DNA from: Geotalea sp. SG265 | GTDB taxonomy: Bacteria > Desulfobacterota > Desulfuromonadia > Geobacterales > Geobacteraceae | Assembly: GCF_022808985.1 (NCBI RefSeq) | Contig: NZ_JAKZFT010000022.1 | Location: 1-50,941 of the forward strand | Length of the DNA stretch: 50,941 nucleotides | Direction of reading: 5' to 3' | Part shown: positions 1-6,523 of the stretch, piece after piece | How positions within the stretch are numbered: position 1 is the stretch's first letter | Layout: the number at the start of each line of letters is the position of its first letter | Made by a program: the position numbers and the translations under genes | The notes under the pieces: generated by a model | Told to the model about the DNA's origin: nothing | Seen by the model: the letters and a program-made list of their open reading frames with translations, nothing else | The model's database searches: none

Positions 1-18
1 TGTATTCTGTTCTTCCAC
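1..18 (-). CDS. Possible start of a gene leaving the left edge
   Basis: A GTG codon at 18-16 is preceded on the minus strand by an AAAGGAG-type ribosome binding site (about 28-34) with 9-nt spacing, and would begin a protein starting (M)EEQNT. Only six codons lie inside the window, so function cannot be judged. The orientation matches the other genes of this end. Confidence 0.3.
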
Positions 19-46
19 GGCAGTGTACTCCTTTCGGGTCGAATTT

Positions 47-206
47 TCGTTTGGCGACGCAATTCTAACCGGAATCAGGCACTGCCGTGTTGCTTTTTAT
101 AAAAGCGAAAAATATTTTACGTTATCTCGTTTGGCGACGCAATTCTAACCGGAATCAGGCACTGCCGTGTTGCTTTTTATAAAAGCGAAAAATATTTTAC
201 GTTATC
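47..206. repeat. Perfect 80-bp tandem duplication (two copies)
   Basis: Copy 1 is 47-126 and copy 2 is 127-206; I see no difference between them. Each copy contains CACTGCCGTG, the reverse complement of CACGGCAGTG at 17-26. The fresh identity suggests a recent slippage or recombination event. The 1-287 stretch otherwise holds only the small ORF at 177-227 and the possible gene start at 18. Confidence 0.95.
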
Positions 207-227
207 AAATTTTGCCCTCACACTCAT
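177..227 (-). CDS. 16-aa small ORF with strong ribosome binding site
   Basis: An AAGGAGG sequence sits 4 nt upstream of an ATG and opens a 16-codon frame (MSVRAKFDNVKYFSLL) that ends in TAA inside the second copy of the 80-bp repeat. Downstream of that stop the same frame stays open through the repeat unit. It may therefore be the 5' remnant of a longer gene broken by a stop, or a leader peptide. Nothing identifies a function. Confidence 0.3.
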   Translation of the reverse strand: MSVRAKFDNVKYFSLL

Positions 228-287
228 ATTGCCTCCTTGTTGTACATGCAAATAAAAGTGATTCGCGCAACTGCATAGGAGCCTGGC

Positions 288-632
288 TTACTTTTCGCCA
301 GGTGCATCTCCGCGGTCAGGCAATGCTTTTGCCTTTGTATTCCAACGGTAAATATCGTATGGCAAAAGGGCAGTATCAGTGGCCAAAGATATGGGGGCAT
401 CTAGTAACATCAGCGCGGGGAAGATGGTGCGTAACGCAATAGTTGTTCCCAAAGGCTGCTTACCTTCCATATGAATGAAATCGGTGCAGCACAACAGATA
501 AAATCCAAATCCATCAGCTGCCGTCGCAGGATAGATAGTGACTGGTGGCATATTTTCCTTTGATACTCGAGCTGCTATCGTGCCGCAGGATGATGTCAGT
601 AAGAGAATTATTAAAAAGAGTGCTTTCCGCAT
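288..632 (-). CDS. YceK/YidQ-like lipoprotein
   Basis: A 114-aa protein starting MRKALFLIILLLTSSC: a lipoprotein signal peptide with an LTSSC lipobox and the lipidated Cys at residue 16. The rest carries the pattern of the small YceK/YidQ outer-membrane lipoprotein family: a GFGFY segment, a DAPISLATDTALLPYDIYRW region, and no catalytic motif. The frame is open upstream to 719, but that stretch overlaps the attC-like site at 656-709, so I chose the Met that begins the signal peptide. No clear Shine-Dalgarno is visible. It directly follows the attC-like site, as a cassette gene would. The family's cellular role is poorly defined. Confidence 0.75.
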   Translation of the reverse strand: MRKALFLIILLLTSSCGTIAARVSKENMPPVTIYPATAADGFGFYLLCCTDFIHMEGKQPLGTTIALRTIFPALMLLDAPISLATDTALLPYDIYRWNTKAKALPDRGDAPGEK

Positions 633-655
633 GATGTATTTTTTGTTAATCAGAT

Positions 656-709
656 TCTCAACGTCACAAGTCTGACCGGCTATCAGGCCGGTCTTGGCGC
701 TTGTTGAAC
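656..709 (-). repeat. attC-like recombination site 1
   Basis: Read on the minus strand this 54-bp element begins with GTTCAAC (fits the R'' consensus RYYYAAC) and ends with GTTGAGA (R'-like, 6 of 7 to GTTRRRY). Inside are paired ACAAG/CTTGT blocks and a 7-bp GACCGGC/GCCGGTC stem around a 6-nt loop. This nested imperfect palindrome between two co-oriented genes is the layout of an integron attC site. A structure-aware search such as IntegronFinder would decide. Confidence 0.6.
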
Positions 710-715
710 CCATTC

Positions 716-1687
716 TCATTTCAAATCAGTTACTAATCTCGGTTCAATTATGGCTTCCACCAACAACTTTTTCGTCATTTCTCTTAGCCAGTCATGAACC
801 CACAGATGATCTGTCGTTGTAGAACCAAGCCTTATGTTGTTGATATCATTTAATGAACTTTGGGTGTCGCTGCCATGAGCAATTGCGCTTCTGTAACCGT
901 AGAATTTGTTCAATACTTTATCCATTTTTGTTTCACCAAAAACGCCAAAACTAATCTCTCTGCCAATCAGCTTTAACCGATTGTTTAATAGATTTATGTT
1001 TCTTATCAGCTGTTTTTGTATTGAATCCATCCTATCTGAGTTTTGAGGAGCGTGCGATAGAAGCCCCTCAATAACAGCAAAGTAACCAAGTACTTTAAGT
1101 TGCGATGAGTCTGGCAAATTGTCCAATGATGCAAATAGGCCTAGGATCTTAGTGATTTCTGAGGGGAAATTGTTATACATGTTATTAATCACATAAGAAA
1201 TATTTTGTCTGATTTCTGGTAGATCATTAATTGATGGCAATTTGTGATCAACGAACATAGCTCCCAATGGGTTCCTAACGTGTAGCATTGGGAATTCAAC
1301 AAATGTGGTCGTGTAACAATTGTTCTTAAAATAAATAACTCCCATCCTCAAATCTGCACAAGATACTGAAAAGGCAAGATTAACATGCCAGAAAGAAATG
1401 TTGATGTCTGTACACTCTATAACCGCATGCCGCCACTCTTTTGGATTTTGCAATACACTTCCTGATCTCGCTCCATTGTCAGCATAACGTAATGGCATCC
1501 GCTGATTCAGAAAGACGGATGTCCCACGCCTCTCAGACCACATCCGAAAGAAAGATTCAAGTTGCCGATCTTCTATCTCATCCAGGGTTGCCTTTCTTAG
1601 TTTCAGGCCGTGGCCTAGGTCATGATCTTCTTGCAGTAGATCATCATTGACATCCAAGAACACAAAACCTTTCCAAGGGGCTTTCAT
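716..1687 (-). CDS. HEPN-domain (Apea-like) protein
   Basis: A 323-aa soluble protein with no signal peptide. The C-terminal third resembles Apea/HEPN domains: a YFAVIEGLLSHA helix, a helical stretch, then YGYRSAIAHGSD with the R-x4-H motif (R266, H271) typical of HEPN ribonucleases. The N-terminal ~150 residues are not recognised. HEPN proteins often act as RNases in toxin-antitoxin or phage-defence systems; that role here is inference. No nucleotidyltransferase (MNT) partner is adjacent. The gene lies between two attC-like sites in the same orientation, so it looks like a cassette gene. The TGA stop overlaps the neighbouring intergenic element. Confidence 0.65.
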   Translation of the reverse strand: MKAPWKGFVFLDVNDDLLQEDHDLGHGLKLRKATLDEIEDRQLESFFRMWSERRGTSVFLNQRMPLRYADNGARSGSVLQNPKEWRHAVIECTDINISFWHVNLAFSVSCADLRMGVIYFKNNCYTTTFVEFPMLHVRNPLGAMFVDHKLPSINDLPEIRQNISYVINNMYNNFPSEITKILGLFASLDNLPDSSQLKVLGYFAVIEGLLSHAPQNSDRMDSIQKQLIRNINLLNNRLKLIGREISFGVFGETKMDKVLNKFYGYRSAIAHGSDTQSSLNDINNIRLGSTTTDHLWVHDWLREMTKKLLVEAIIEPRLVTDLK

Positions 1688-1706
1688 GGCTTCTTACCTT
1701 TCAATG

Positions 1707-1787
1707 GTTCAACGTGGGAGAGTGCAGCCGCGAAGCGAAGCGGAGAAATCTGCCGCGCTTAGTTGGGCCTCTACCTAATCGTTAGAA
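1707..1787 (-). repeat. attC-like recombination site 2
   Basis: On the minus strand it runs from TTCTAAC (inside the last codons of the upstream gene) to GTTGAAC (perfect GTTRRRY R' box). The interior has GCAG/CTGC and CCGC/GCGG pairings around a TTCGCTTC loop. The stop codon of the upstream gene lies inside the element, as is common in gene cassettes. The interior aligns well with the element at 50293-50360 (shared AGCG-GGCAGA, GCTGCACTC and CGTTG blocks). Confidence 0.5.
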
Positions 1788-2283
1788 TCCAAAGTGGATG
1801 CTCAGCGCACACTTCCCAATCGTCAGAAATATCGATTGCCCTGAGGTACGCAAGGCGATGATGGCCTTCAATAAGCTCCCACTCGGCAATCGGTGATCCG
1901 TCTGGCATTCTGATATCTATGGTATTATTAAAAATGATAGGCGGCACTGGCCATGTCCCTTCCGAGATCATGTAGCTGCCAAGCCGACTACTTTGGAAGC
2001 CTTGACTCGTTAGAAATGCTTTTTTCCAGTTCTCAACTGCTATCTCATTCCAGGCCGTTACTTTGCTCAAAATGTCTTCTGTTTTCCATCTCTCAGATGT
2101 GAAACGAAGAGATCCCAGGTCCAGCCATGAATATCTTTGTTTGATGCAAGAAAAGTGATCATATAGCCATTGACTCACAACCTCATGGGGAATGTTCGGC
2201 AAATATGCCTTTATTCGCCGATAATATTGCTCTGGTGTCTCCTCGTTGGTTCTCGGCTTAATATTGTACGTGAAGGTTTTCAT
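1771..2283 (-). CDS. ParB-like nuclease-motif protein, cassette-borne
   Basis: A 170-aa cytosolic protein, Trp- and Tyr-rich. Near the C-terminus it has IEGHHRLAYLRAI, like the ExxxGHHR...A box of ParB/sulfiredoxin-fold domains, which in that family binds nucleotide. The preceding PDGSPIAEWELIEG segment also fits that fold. The protein is shorter than chromosomal ParB and lacks a DNA-binding helix-turn-helix that I can see. Its 3' end runs into the attC-like site at 1707-1787. The function is unknown; a stand-alone ParB-fold enzyme is the best guess. Confidence 0.6.
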   Translation of the reverse strand: MKTFTYNIKPRTNEETPEQYYRRIKAYLPNIPHEVVSQWLYDHFSCIKQRYSWLDLGSLRFTSERWKTEDILSKVTAWNEIAVENWKKAFLTSQGFQSSRLGSYMISEGTWPVPPIIFNNTIDIRMPDGSPIAEWELIEGHHRLAYLRAIDISDDWEVCAEHPLWILTIR

Positions 2284-2307
2284 GCGAATTCCATTGGGTA
2301 ATATCTC

Positions 2308-2330
2308 TGTTATGAAGTCCCTTCATAACA
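2308..2330. promoter_or_regulatory. Perfect 10-bp palindrome with 3-nt loop
   Basis: TGTTATGAAG and CTTCATAACA flank TCC. It lies between the broken small ORF and the ParB-motif gene on the minus strand. There is no following T-run, so it is not a canonical terminator. It could be an operator or an RNA hairpin just ahead of the downstream gene. Confidence 0.5.
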
Positions 2331-2334
2331 AGCC

Positions 2335-2511
2335 TTATCTTTCCATATCAAAACAGGCGTCGTGCTCCGAACTGTAGCTTGTTGCTTCTATATGTTTCCC
2401 TTCGTAATCCCCGTAGCGTGCCAAGTAGTCTTCCCGATTTTAACTACATGGGATAGAGCACGCTATACCCAAGACAATAATTTCACGCCGTTTTGCCTCT
2501 TCGCTAGACAT
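2335..2511 (-). pseudogene. Small ORF interrupted by an in-frame TAA
   Basis: An AGGAGG ribosome binding site precedes ATG at 2511. The frame encodes 23 residues (beginning MSSEEAKRREIIVLG) to a TAA at 2440, and then the same frame continues for 34 codons (containing YLARYGDYEGKHIEA) to a second TAA at 2335. The second half looks coding (charged, Tyr-rich, no rare pattern), so a nonsense mutation in a ~57-aa gene is the simplest reading. A genuine 23-aa peptide is the alternative. Confidence 0.5.
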
Positions 2512-2576
2512 TTCGTCCTCCTATTTTCGCCCCTGTTAATCTCCTGGACAACGGGCCGGGAGATCACCGGGCGGTT

Positions 2577-3023
2577 TTATTGGCCCGGTGCATCTTCCTG
2601 GTTATGCTCCTTGCCTGTCTTGGCTTTCAGAAAATCGACTATTTGGCTATCGTGTTCAATCATTCGGCCTTGCAACTCGGCAAATTTCCCTTGCAGTTCT
2701 GTTGTGTTCAAAAGTGCCTTTGCGAGTTTGAGGATCAGAGAGAGGAGAAACATGGACACCGACCATACAATTAGAAAAATATCTCTTCGATTAATTGGTT
2801 CAGTTGATTGGAGTTCAGAAACAAGAACGAATGCAGCACAACCGTTGCTAACCCAGAGTAAAAGGCGCACAAAGATTTTTTTGATTGCCTCTTGGACTTC
2901 TGGAATACTCTTGGTGTGTTGGGCTCTAATAGCAATCCAGGTCATTAACGCAGCCCATGCCATTGAAATCAGTAATGCAACAGTCATTGTCGCCCATGCA
3001 GTTTCGTTACTCGTCAATGCCAT
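2577..3023 (-). CDS. Two-to-three-pass membrane protein of unknown function
   Basis: A 148-aa protein with hydrophobic segments at about residues 12-32 (ATMTVALLISMAWAALMTWI), 50-70 and 80-100. A hydrophilic coiled-coil-like tail follows (LQGKFAELQGRMIEHD), ending in a charged, low-complexity stretch. It has the same orientation as its neighbours in the left accessory end and is separated from the broken small ORF by ~65 bp that include an imperfect inverted repeat. I do not recognise a family. A membrane-anchored accessory protein is all that can be said. Confidence 0.55.
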   Translation of the reverse strand: MALTSNETAWATMTVALLISMAWAALMTWIAIRAQHTKSIPEVQEAIKKIFVRLLLWVSNGCAAFVLVSELQSTEPINRRDIFLIVWSVSMFLLSLILKLAKALLNTTELQGKFAELQGRMIEHDSQIVDFLKAKTGKEHNQEDAPGQ

Positions 3024-3151
3024 TTTTGTTTTCCTTTATTTACGTCCATAATTAGTTGTTTGTATGTTTTCGCATATAGTATTCATTAATTTATTGCCTA
3101 TATATAGGCAAGGTCGCAGGTTCCTATACCAGTAACAATAGTAACCCGAAA

Positions 3152-3316
3152 TTACCACGCACACTCCCCACACCGCTCCACCCCGATATCCAACCGGCAC
3201 CCGCAACCGGCGCAGGCATTGTCCCATTCTGGATGACCTGCTGCACGGGCGCGCTGTTTGCCTTCCAGGCGTTTTACTTCCGCTTCCATTTCCTCGTTAT
3301 ACTGGTTCTCGAACAT
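3152..3316 (-). CDS. 54-aa zinc-ribbon peptide
   Basis: Starts MFENQYNEEM, with an AGGAAGG ribosome binding site a few nt upstream. The N-terminal half is a charged helix (EAEVKRLEGKQRARAAGHPE); the C-terminal half has CAGCGC followed by CGEC, a four-cysteine zinc-binding pattern. The gene begins 3 bp after the stop of the membrane-protein gene, so it is the last cistron of the operon 5850-3152. A longer frame on the same strand (3036-3227) overlaps it but lacks a ribosome binding site. The function is unknown; a metal-binding or protein-interaction role is inferred. Confidence 0.65.
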   Translation of the reverse strand: MFENQYNEEMEAEVKRLEGKQRARAAGHPEWDNACAGCGCRLDIGVERCGECAW

Positions 3317-3319
3317 TGC

Positions 3320-3772
3320 TTAGCCTTCCTGGCAGCATGAGCATGTTTTGCTGCCTTGCCGTTTCTGCCACCACATGGAGGCGCCGCAAAGGACTACGGT
3401 CAGGAGGGCGATGAGCCATTTGGGGATTGCCAGTGTACCGGCACCGAAGATGCCGGCGTAGACCGCCAGCATTGGAGAGCCGCAGCAGCCGGTGAGAAAA
3501 CAACCTGCCGCGGCCAGACCGGCGGTCAATACGGTGCCACCAGCCGCCCCTGCTGCCGATGATGCGGAACGACAGGCCCAGAAGCGCTGGAATGACCAGA
3601 CAGAAAAAGCGGCGCCGAAGGCATAGGCAAAGCCGAGAAAGATATCGCCGTTAGCGAGGTAACCCGAAAGGCTGGGGGCCGGGCCGCAACCCGGTTCTTT
3701 TATTTTGAGCAGATAGACGATATGGATGGCGAAAACAATGACAAAGGTGGCGGGTGGCAGGCAGCGTTTCAT
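3320..3772 (-). CDS. Four-TM protein with paired cysteines (GCCGSP, CSCC)
   Basis: A 150-aa membrane protein with predicted helices at about 7-23, 42-62, 80-112 and 118-136. The third helix contains CFLTGCCGSP and the C-terminus carries CSCC, so two Cys-Cys pairs are placed in or at the membrane; two further Cys follow the first helix or lie between helices. Paired cysteines in small membrane proteins often bind thiophilic metals or undergo thiol-disulfide exchange; this is inference. The gene follows DUF1653 by 26 bp and precedes the Zn peptide by 3 bp. I do not recognise the family. Confidence 0.65.
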   Translation of the reverse strand: MKRCLPPATFVIVFAIHIVYLLKIKEPGCGPAPSLSGYLANGDIFLGFAYAFGAAFSVWSFQRFWACRSASSAAGAAGGTVLTAGLAAAGCFLTGCCGSPMLAVYAGIFGAGTLAIPKWLIALLTVVLCGASMWWQKRQGSKTCSCCQEG

Positions 3773-3798
3773 CGTTCTGAAAACCTCCTAGATTCCTG

Positions 3799-4032
3799 TT
3801 ATTGATCTTCGCAGCGCCGAAAGCGCGGCACCTCTTTGCCGTCAACGGTGACGCTATCAGCAAACCGGGAGATGGGGCGAATCCAGAGGGAATAATCACC
3901 GTAGAGACAGCGGTAGACCACGAAGGGTTCCTCGGTTTCGCTGTCCCTGGCGATGCCGATCACTTCGTAATCGTTGCCCTTGTAGTGCCGGTAACGCCCC
4001 GGTGTTATATGCCTTGCTTCATCGGTTGTCAT
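3799..4032 (-). CDS. DUF1653 domain protein
   Basis: A 77-aa protein that is essentially one DUF1653 domain: PGRYRHYKGNDYEVIGIARD, a SETEEPFVVYR block, then LYGDYSLWIRP and a C-terminal VPRF. The family is small, cytosolic and beta-rich, with no assigned activity. The gene starts 5 bp after the stop of the zinc-ribbon gene, so the two are probably translationally coupled. The downstream membrane protein follows by 26 bp. Confidence 0.9.
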   Translation of the reverse strand: MTTDEARHITPGRYRHYKGNDYEVIGIARDSETEEPFVVYRCLYGDYSLWIRPISRFADSVTVDGKEVPRFRRCEDQ

Positions 4033-4037
4033 TTGTC

Positions 4038-4730
4038 CTACCTGGTAAAGAAGATGACCGCTTTCTTCAGCAGTTCGAAAAGGTCGTCCTCAAGCGTGTA
4101 GGTCCCGTAATTGGTGTAGTCGGGATAGGAGCCCGTTGTGGCGGCGCTATTTATCTCCTCCTTGCGCCGCTGCCGTTCCTCCTCCGCTTCCTTCTTTTTT
4201 TGCTCTTCCTGGCGTTCCTGGTCCAGGAGCTTTCCCCCCGCCTTCATCCATTCCGCCAGCTGGCGTAGTTCACCCCCATCGAGCCAAATGCCGTGTTCGC
4301 GGCAGCGGTCGATCACGACCCCGCTCTTGGCCCCGAAATTAACCCGGTTCATCATTGTGGCGCAGACCGGACACTTGACATAGGTGATGCCGTATTCATC
4401 GGCACGCCTGGCGGCGCTCAGGGCATCGAGCCTGGCCCGGTCGATGGTGAAGACATTGGTGACCGTAGCCTGGAGCAGCGCTTCCAGTTCCCCCGGATCG
4501 AAAAAGAGCCCGAGGCACTGCTCACAGCGCTCCACGAGGAATGTCCCACCCACTTTCAGGTCGATGGTCCTGAGCGGCTTGTTGCAGCGGGGGCAGATGC
4601 GCTCCGATTCCGGTTCGTTGGTGGTGTAGTAGTTGATCCCCTTGAGATCCACATCGTTACGGCTGCCGCAGTAGTCGCAGGTGATGGAGCCTGGCGGCAG
4701 CGGAGCGGAACAGTTGGAACAGTTGGCCAT
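4038..4730 (-). CDS. Zinc-ribbon protein with two zf-TFIIB modules
   Basis: A 230-aa protein. It opens with a short zinc ribbon (CSNC...CDYC, residues 4-20). Two zf-TFIIB-type modules follow, each CPxC...ERC/DRC...C or H...GxxxDxGEL: about residues 50-87 (GLFFDPGEL) and 120-155 (GIWLDGGEL). Next comes a charged coiled-coil (about 165-195, Glu/Lys/Arg-rich) and a C-terminal tail. The Met at 4730 was chosen because AAGGAGAG lies upstream and because the longer frame to 5207 is antisense to known coding sequence. It sits 16 bp after the SPFH gene. It probably acts as a partner of the SPFH protein; that is inferred from coupling only. Confidence 0.8.
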   Translation of the reverse strand: MANCSNCSAPLPPGSITCDYCGSRNDVDLKGINYYTTNEPESERICPRCNKPLRTIDLKVGGTFLVERCEQCLGLFFDPGELEALLQATVTNVFTIDRARLDALSAARRADEYGITYVKCPVCATMMNRVNFGAKSGVVIDRCREHGIWLDGGELRQLAEWMKAGGKLLDQERQEEQKKKEAEEERQRRKEEINSAATTGSYPDYTNYGTYTLEDDLFELLKKAVIFFTR

Positions 4731-4746
4731 CTGGCGGTCTCTCCTT

Positions 4747-5850
4747 CTATTCGAACAGTGGCGGCGGCGTTGCCTTGATGGTCTCGGTAAATTCGGGGAA
4801 AAGTTCTGCCGCCTGCCATTTCTCCAGCCCTTCCTTCCACATGAGGGTTTCCCGGGTGATGGAGCCCTTCTTGATGTAGGCAAGGATGGCATCCCGGTCG
4901 AAGGGACCCGCCTGCTTGCCGTTTTTCCCCACGTAGTATTTGCAGGGTTCTTCCCCGGGCAGAGGGGGCGGGGTGTTCGGTCCAGCTGCCTGTTTGGGCG
5001 CGAGGGCCTGCCCCATCTGGTTGGCCATGGCAAAACCCATCCCCATGCCGATGCCTGCCGAGGCGTCGCCGCCGGGGTTCTGGGCGGCAGCTTCCATGGC
5101 ATTGGCGGTCTGGAAGCGGGTATAGTCATCCAGGTTGCCGATGATGCCCATGCTGCTCTTCTTGTCCAGGGCCTGCTCCACCTCGACGGGCAGGGCGATA
5201 TTCTCAACCAGGAGCTTTGTCGCCTCCAGGCCGAATTCGAGGAACTCGGGGGAGATCTTTTTCGTGAGGGCCAGGGAGAGTTCGTCGTAGCGCCCTGCCA
5301 GATCCAACACCGGTATGCGCTCTTCGCCGAGCATGTCGGTAAAGCGGGTAACGATGAGGTTTCTGAGCTGATCGGTGACGCCGTCGAGGGTGAAGTGGGC
5401 GCCGGTGCCGACTATTTCCTTGATGAAGCGGGCGGGGTCGCTGACCCGGACCACGTAGGTGCCGTAGGCACGCAGCCGCACGGGGCCGAATTCCGGGTCG
5501 CGGAGCATGACCGGATTCTTGGTTCCCCATTTGAGGTTGGTGAAGTTCCTGGTGTTGACAAAATAGACCTCGGCCTTGAAAGGGCTGCTGAAACCATATT
5601 TCCAACCCATGAGGGTGGAAAGAACCGGCAGATTTTTGGTTTCCAACCGGTATTGTCCCAGACCGAAGACATCGGCAATCTGCCCCCGGTCCACAAAAAC
5701 GGCCGCCTGGGCCTGCCGGACCACCAGTTGCGCCCCCTGCTTAATCTCATTCTCGTAACGGGGGAATCGCCAGACCATGGTGTCGTTTGAGTCGTCGGTC
5801 CATTCGATGATGTCGATAAATTCCGCTCTTGCCTTCTCCCACAGAGTCAT
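4747..5850 (-). CDS. SPFH/Band-7 family protein with C-terminal GYF_2 domain
   Basis: A 367-aa protein. Residues ~1-230 match the SPFH 'virion core'/YdjI-like subgroup: an N-terminal WTDDSNDTMVWRFPRYENEI segment, KYGFSSPFKAEVYFVN, RAYGTYVVRVSDPARFI and LLVENIALP. A Gly/Met/Ala-rich linker (~250-300) leads to a GYF_2 domain at ~305-354 (YYVGKNGKQAGPFDRDAI), a likely protein-interaction module. No transmembrane helix is evident. SPFH proteins oligomerise and scaffold membrane microdomains or stress complexes. It is the first gene of a five-gene minus-strand operon with the zinc-ribbon, DUF1653, paired-Cys membrane and Zn-peptide genes. Confidence 0.85.
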   Translation of the reverse strand: MTLWEKARAEFIDIIEWTDDSNDTMVWRFPRYENEIKQGAQLVVRQAQAAVFVDRGQIADVFGLGQYRLETKNLPVLSTLMGWKYGFSSPFKAEVYFVNTRNFTNLKWGTKNPVMLRDPEFGPVRLRAYGTYVVRVSDPARFIKEIVGTGAHFTLDGVTDQLRNLIVTRFTDMLGEERIPVLDLAGRYDELSLALTKKISPEFLEFGLEATKLLVENIALPVEVEQALDKKSSMGIIGNLDDYTRFQTANAMEAAAQNPGGDASAGIGMGMGFAMANQMGQALAPKQAAGPNTPPPLPGEEPCKYYVGKNGKQAGPFDRDAILAYIKKGSITRETLMWKEGLEKWQAAELFPEFTETIKATPPPLFE

Positions 5851-6089
5851 TGGTCCCTCCTGCCTTGGTTATGACTTCTTTTGTTCCACGAAAATTCTTG
5901 AGCCAGAGGCTGATGAATATTCTCCACATACTGCACGATATTCCTCGTCGCCAAAGGGCAGGAAGAACGCAGGGCAGATAAATACATCATCAATACAGCA
6001 TGTTATGACTCTTTCCGCCTTCGGCACGGGTGATGCTAAGAGAAAAGACAACGCCGCAATGACGGCAAAAAAACCGGAGGTGAAACACC

Positions 6090-6236
6090 ATGAAAAAAAA
6101 TATCCGTACCCTGCTTGCAGTCGCCGCCACACTCCTTGCTCTTGGAGCGGCCACCTACGCCATAGCAGCCGAAGGCTGTTGTGTTCAGCCGGAAGTTAAT
6201 AATTGCTGCGCCGCCGGCAGCAGCTGCTGCAACTAG
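6090..6236 (+). CDS. 48-aa exported peptide with three Cys-Cys pairs
   Basis: Starts at ATG 6090 with a GGAGG ribosome binding site about 9 nt upstream. Residues 1-27 form a textbook Sec signal peptide: MKKNIR, a hydrophobic core LLAVAATLLALGA, then the cleavage site AIAA. The mature ~21 residues are EGCCVQPEVNNCC followed by AAGSSCCN, with CC pairs at 30-31, 39-40 and 46-47. That spacing suggests periplasmic binding of a thiophilic metal or a redox role; both are inference. It is divergent from the SPFH operon, whose membrane protein also has paired cysteines. Short size would make automated callers miss it. Confidence 0.75.
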   Translation: MKKNIRTLLAVAATLLALGAATYAIAAEGCCVQPEVNNCCAAGSSCCN

Positions 6237-6264
6237 CTCTCCGGGCTGGACACTACCTGTCGAT

Positions 6265-6296
6265 GGTTCAGGGGGAGGCTGCCTCGCCCCTGAACC
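6265..6296. terminator. Strong hairpin downstream of the CC-peptide gene
   Basis: GGTTCAGGGG pairs with CCCCTGAACC, with an inner GAGGC/GCCTC stem. It lies 28 bp after the peptide's stop. No T-run follows, so termination is uncertain; mRNA stabilisation is possible. Confidence 0.5.
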
Positions 6297-6523
6297 GGCG
6301 GTTCAGGTCAGGCTACAACATAAGTTTAATGAATTCAATGAAAATGGAAAAATTTTTCCTTCCGCTATTATCCCCCCAGCACAGCTCCCCATGCACCTTA
6401 TTCCCTACCCGATCATGATCCCTATGCATAATAAATGGATACCCGCTGCCCGTGACAGGAGTATAATTAAAGCAGTGGGAGCTCAATAGCCCGAGGTGCG
6501 ATAATGGGCAAAGGAGGTGTGCC

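Noticed and set aside
2520-2576. Imperfect inverted repeat after the membrane-protein gene as another attC
   Set aside because: GGTGATCTCC and GGAGATTAACAGG pair partly, but no R boxes fit and the element is too short.
2362-3051. 229-codon plus-strand frame
   Set aside because: Antisense to the membrane-protein gene and the small ORF, both with better starts.
3036-3227. 63-codon minus-strand frame
   Set aside because: Overlaps the 54-aa Zn peptide in another frame and lacks a ribosome binding site; the peptide has both a Cys4 motif and tight operon spacing.
4681-5790. 369-codon plus-strand open frame
   Set aside because: Antisense to the SPFH gene, whose domains and operon context are clear; the frame arises from GC-rich codon bias.
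5869-6132. 87-codon minus-strand frame upstream of the SPFH gene
   Set aside because: It could be translated, but it has no ribosome binding site and its first third is antisense to the CC-peptide signal sequence. The C-terminal half looks somewhat coding, so it is not fully excluded.
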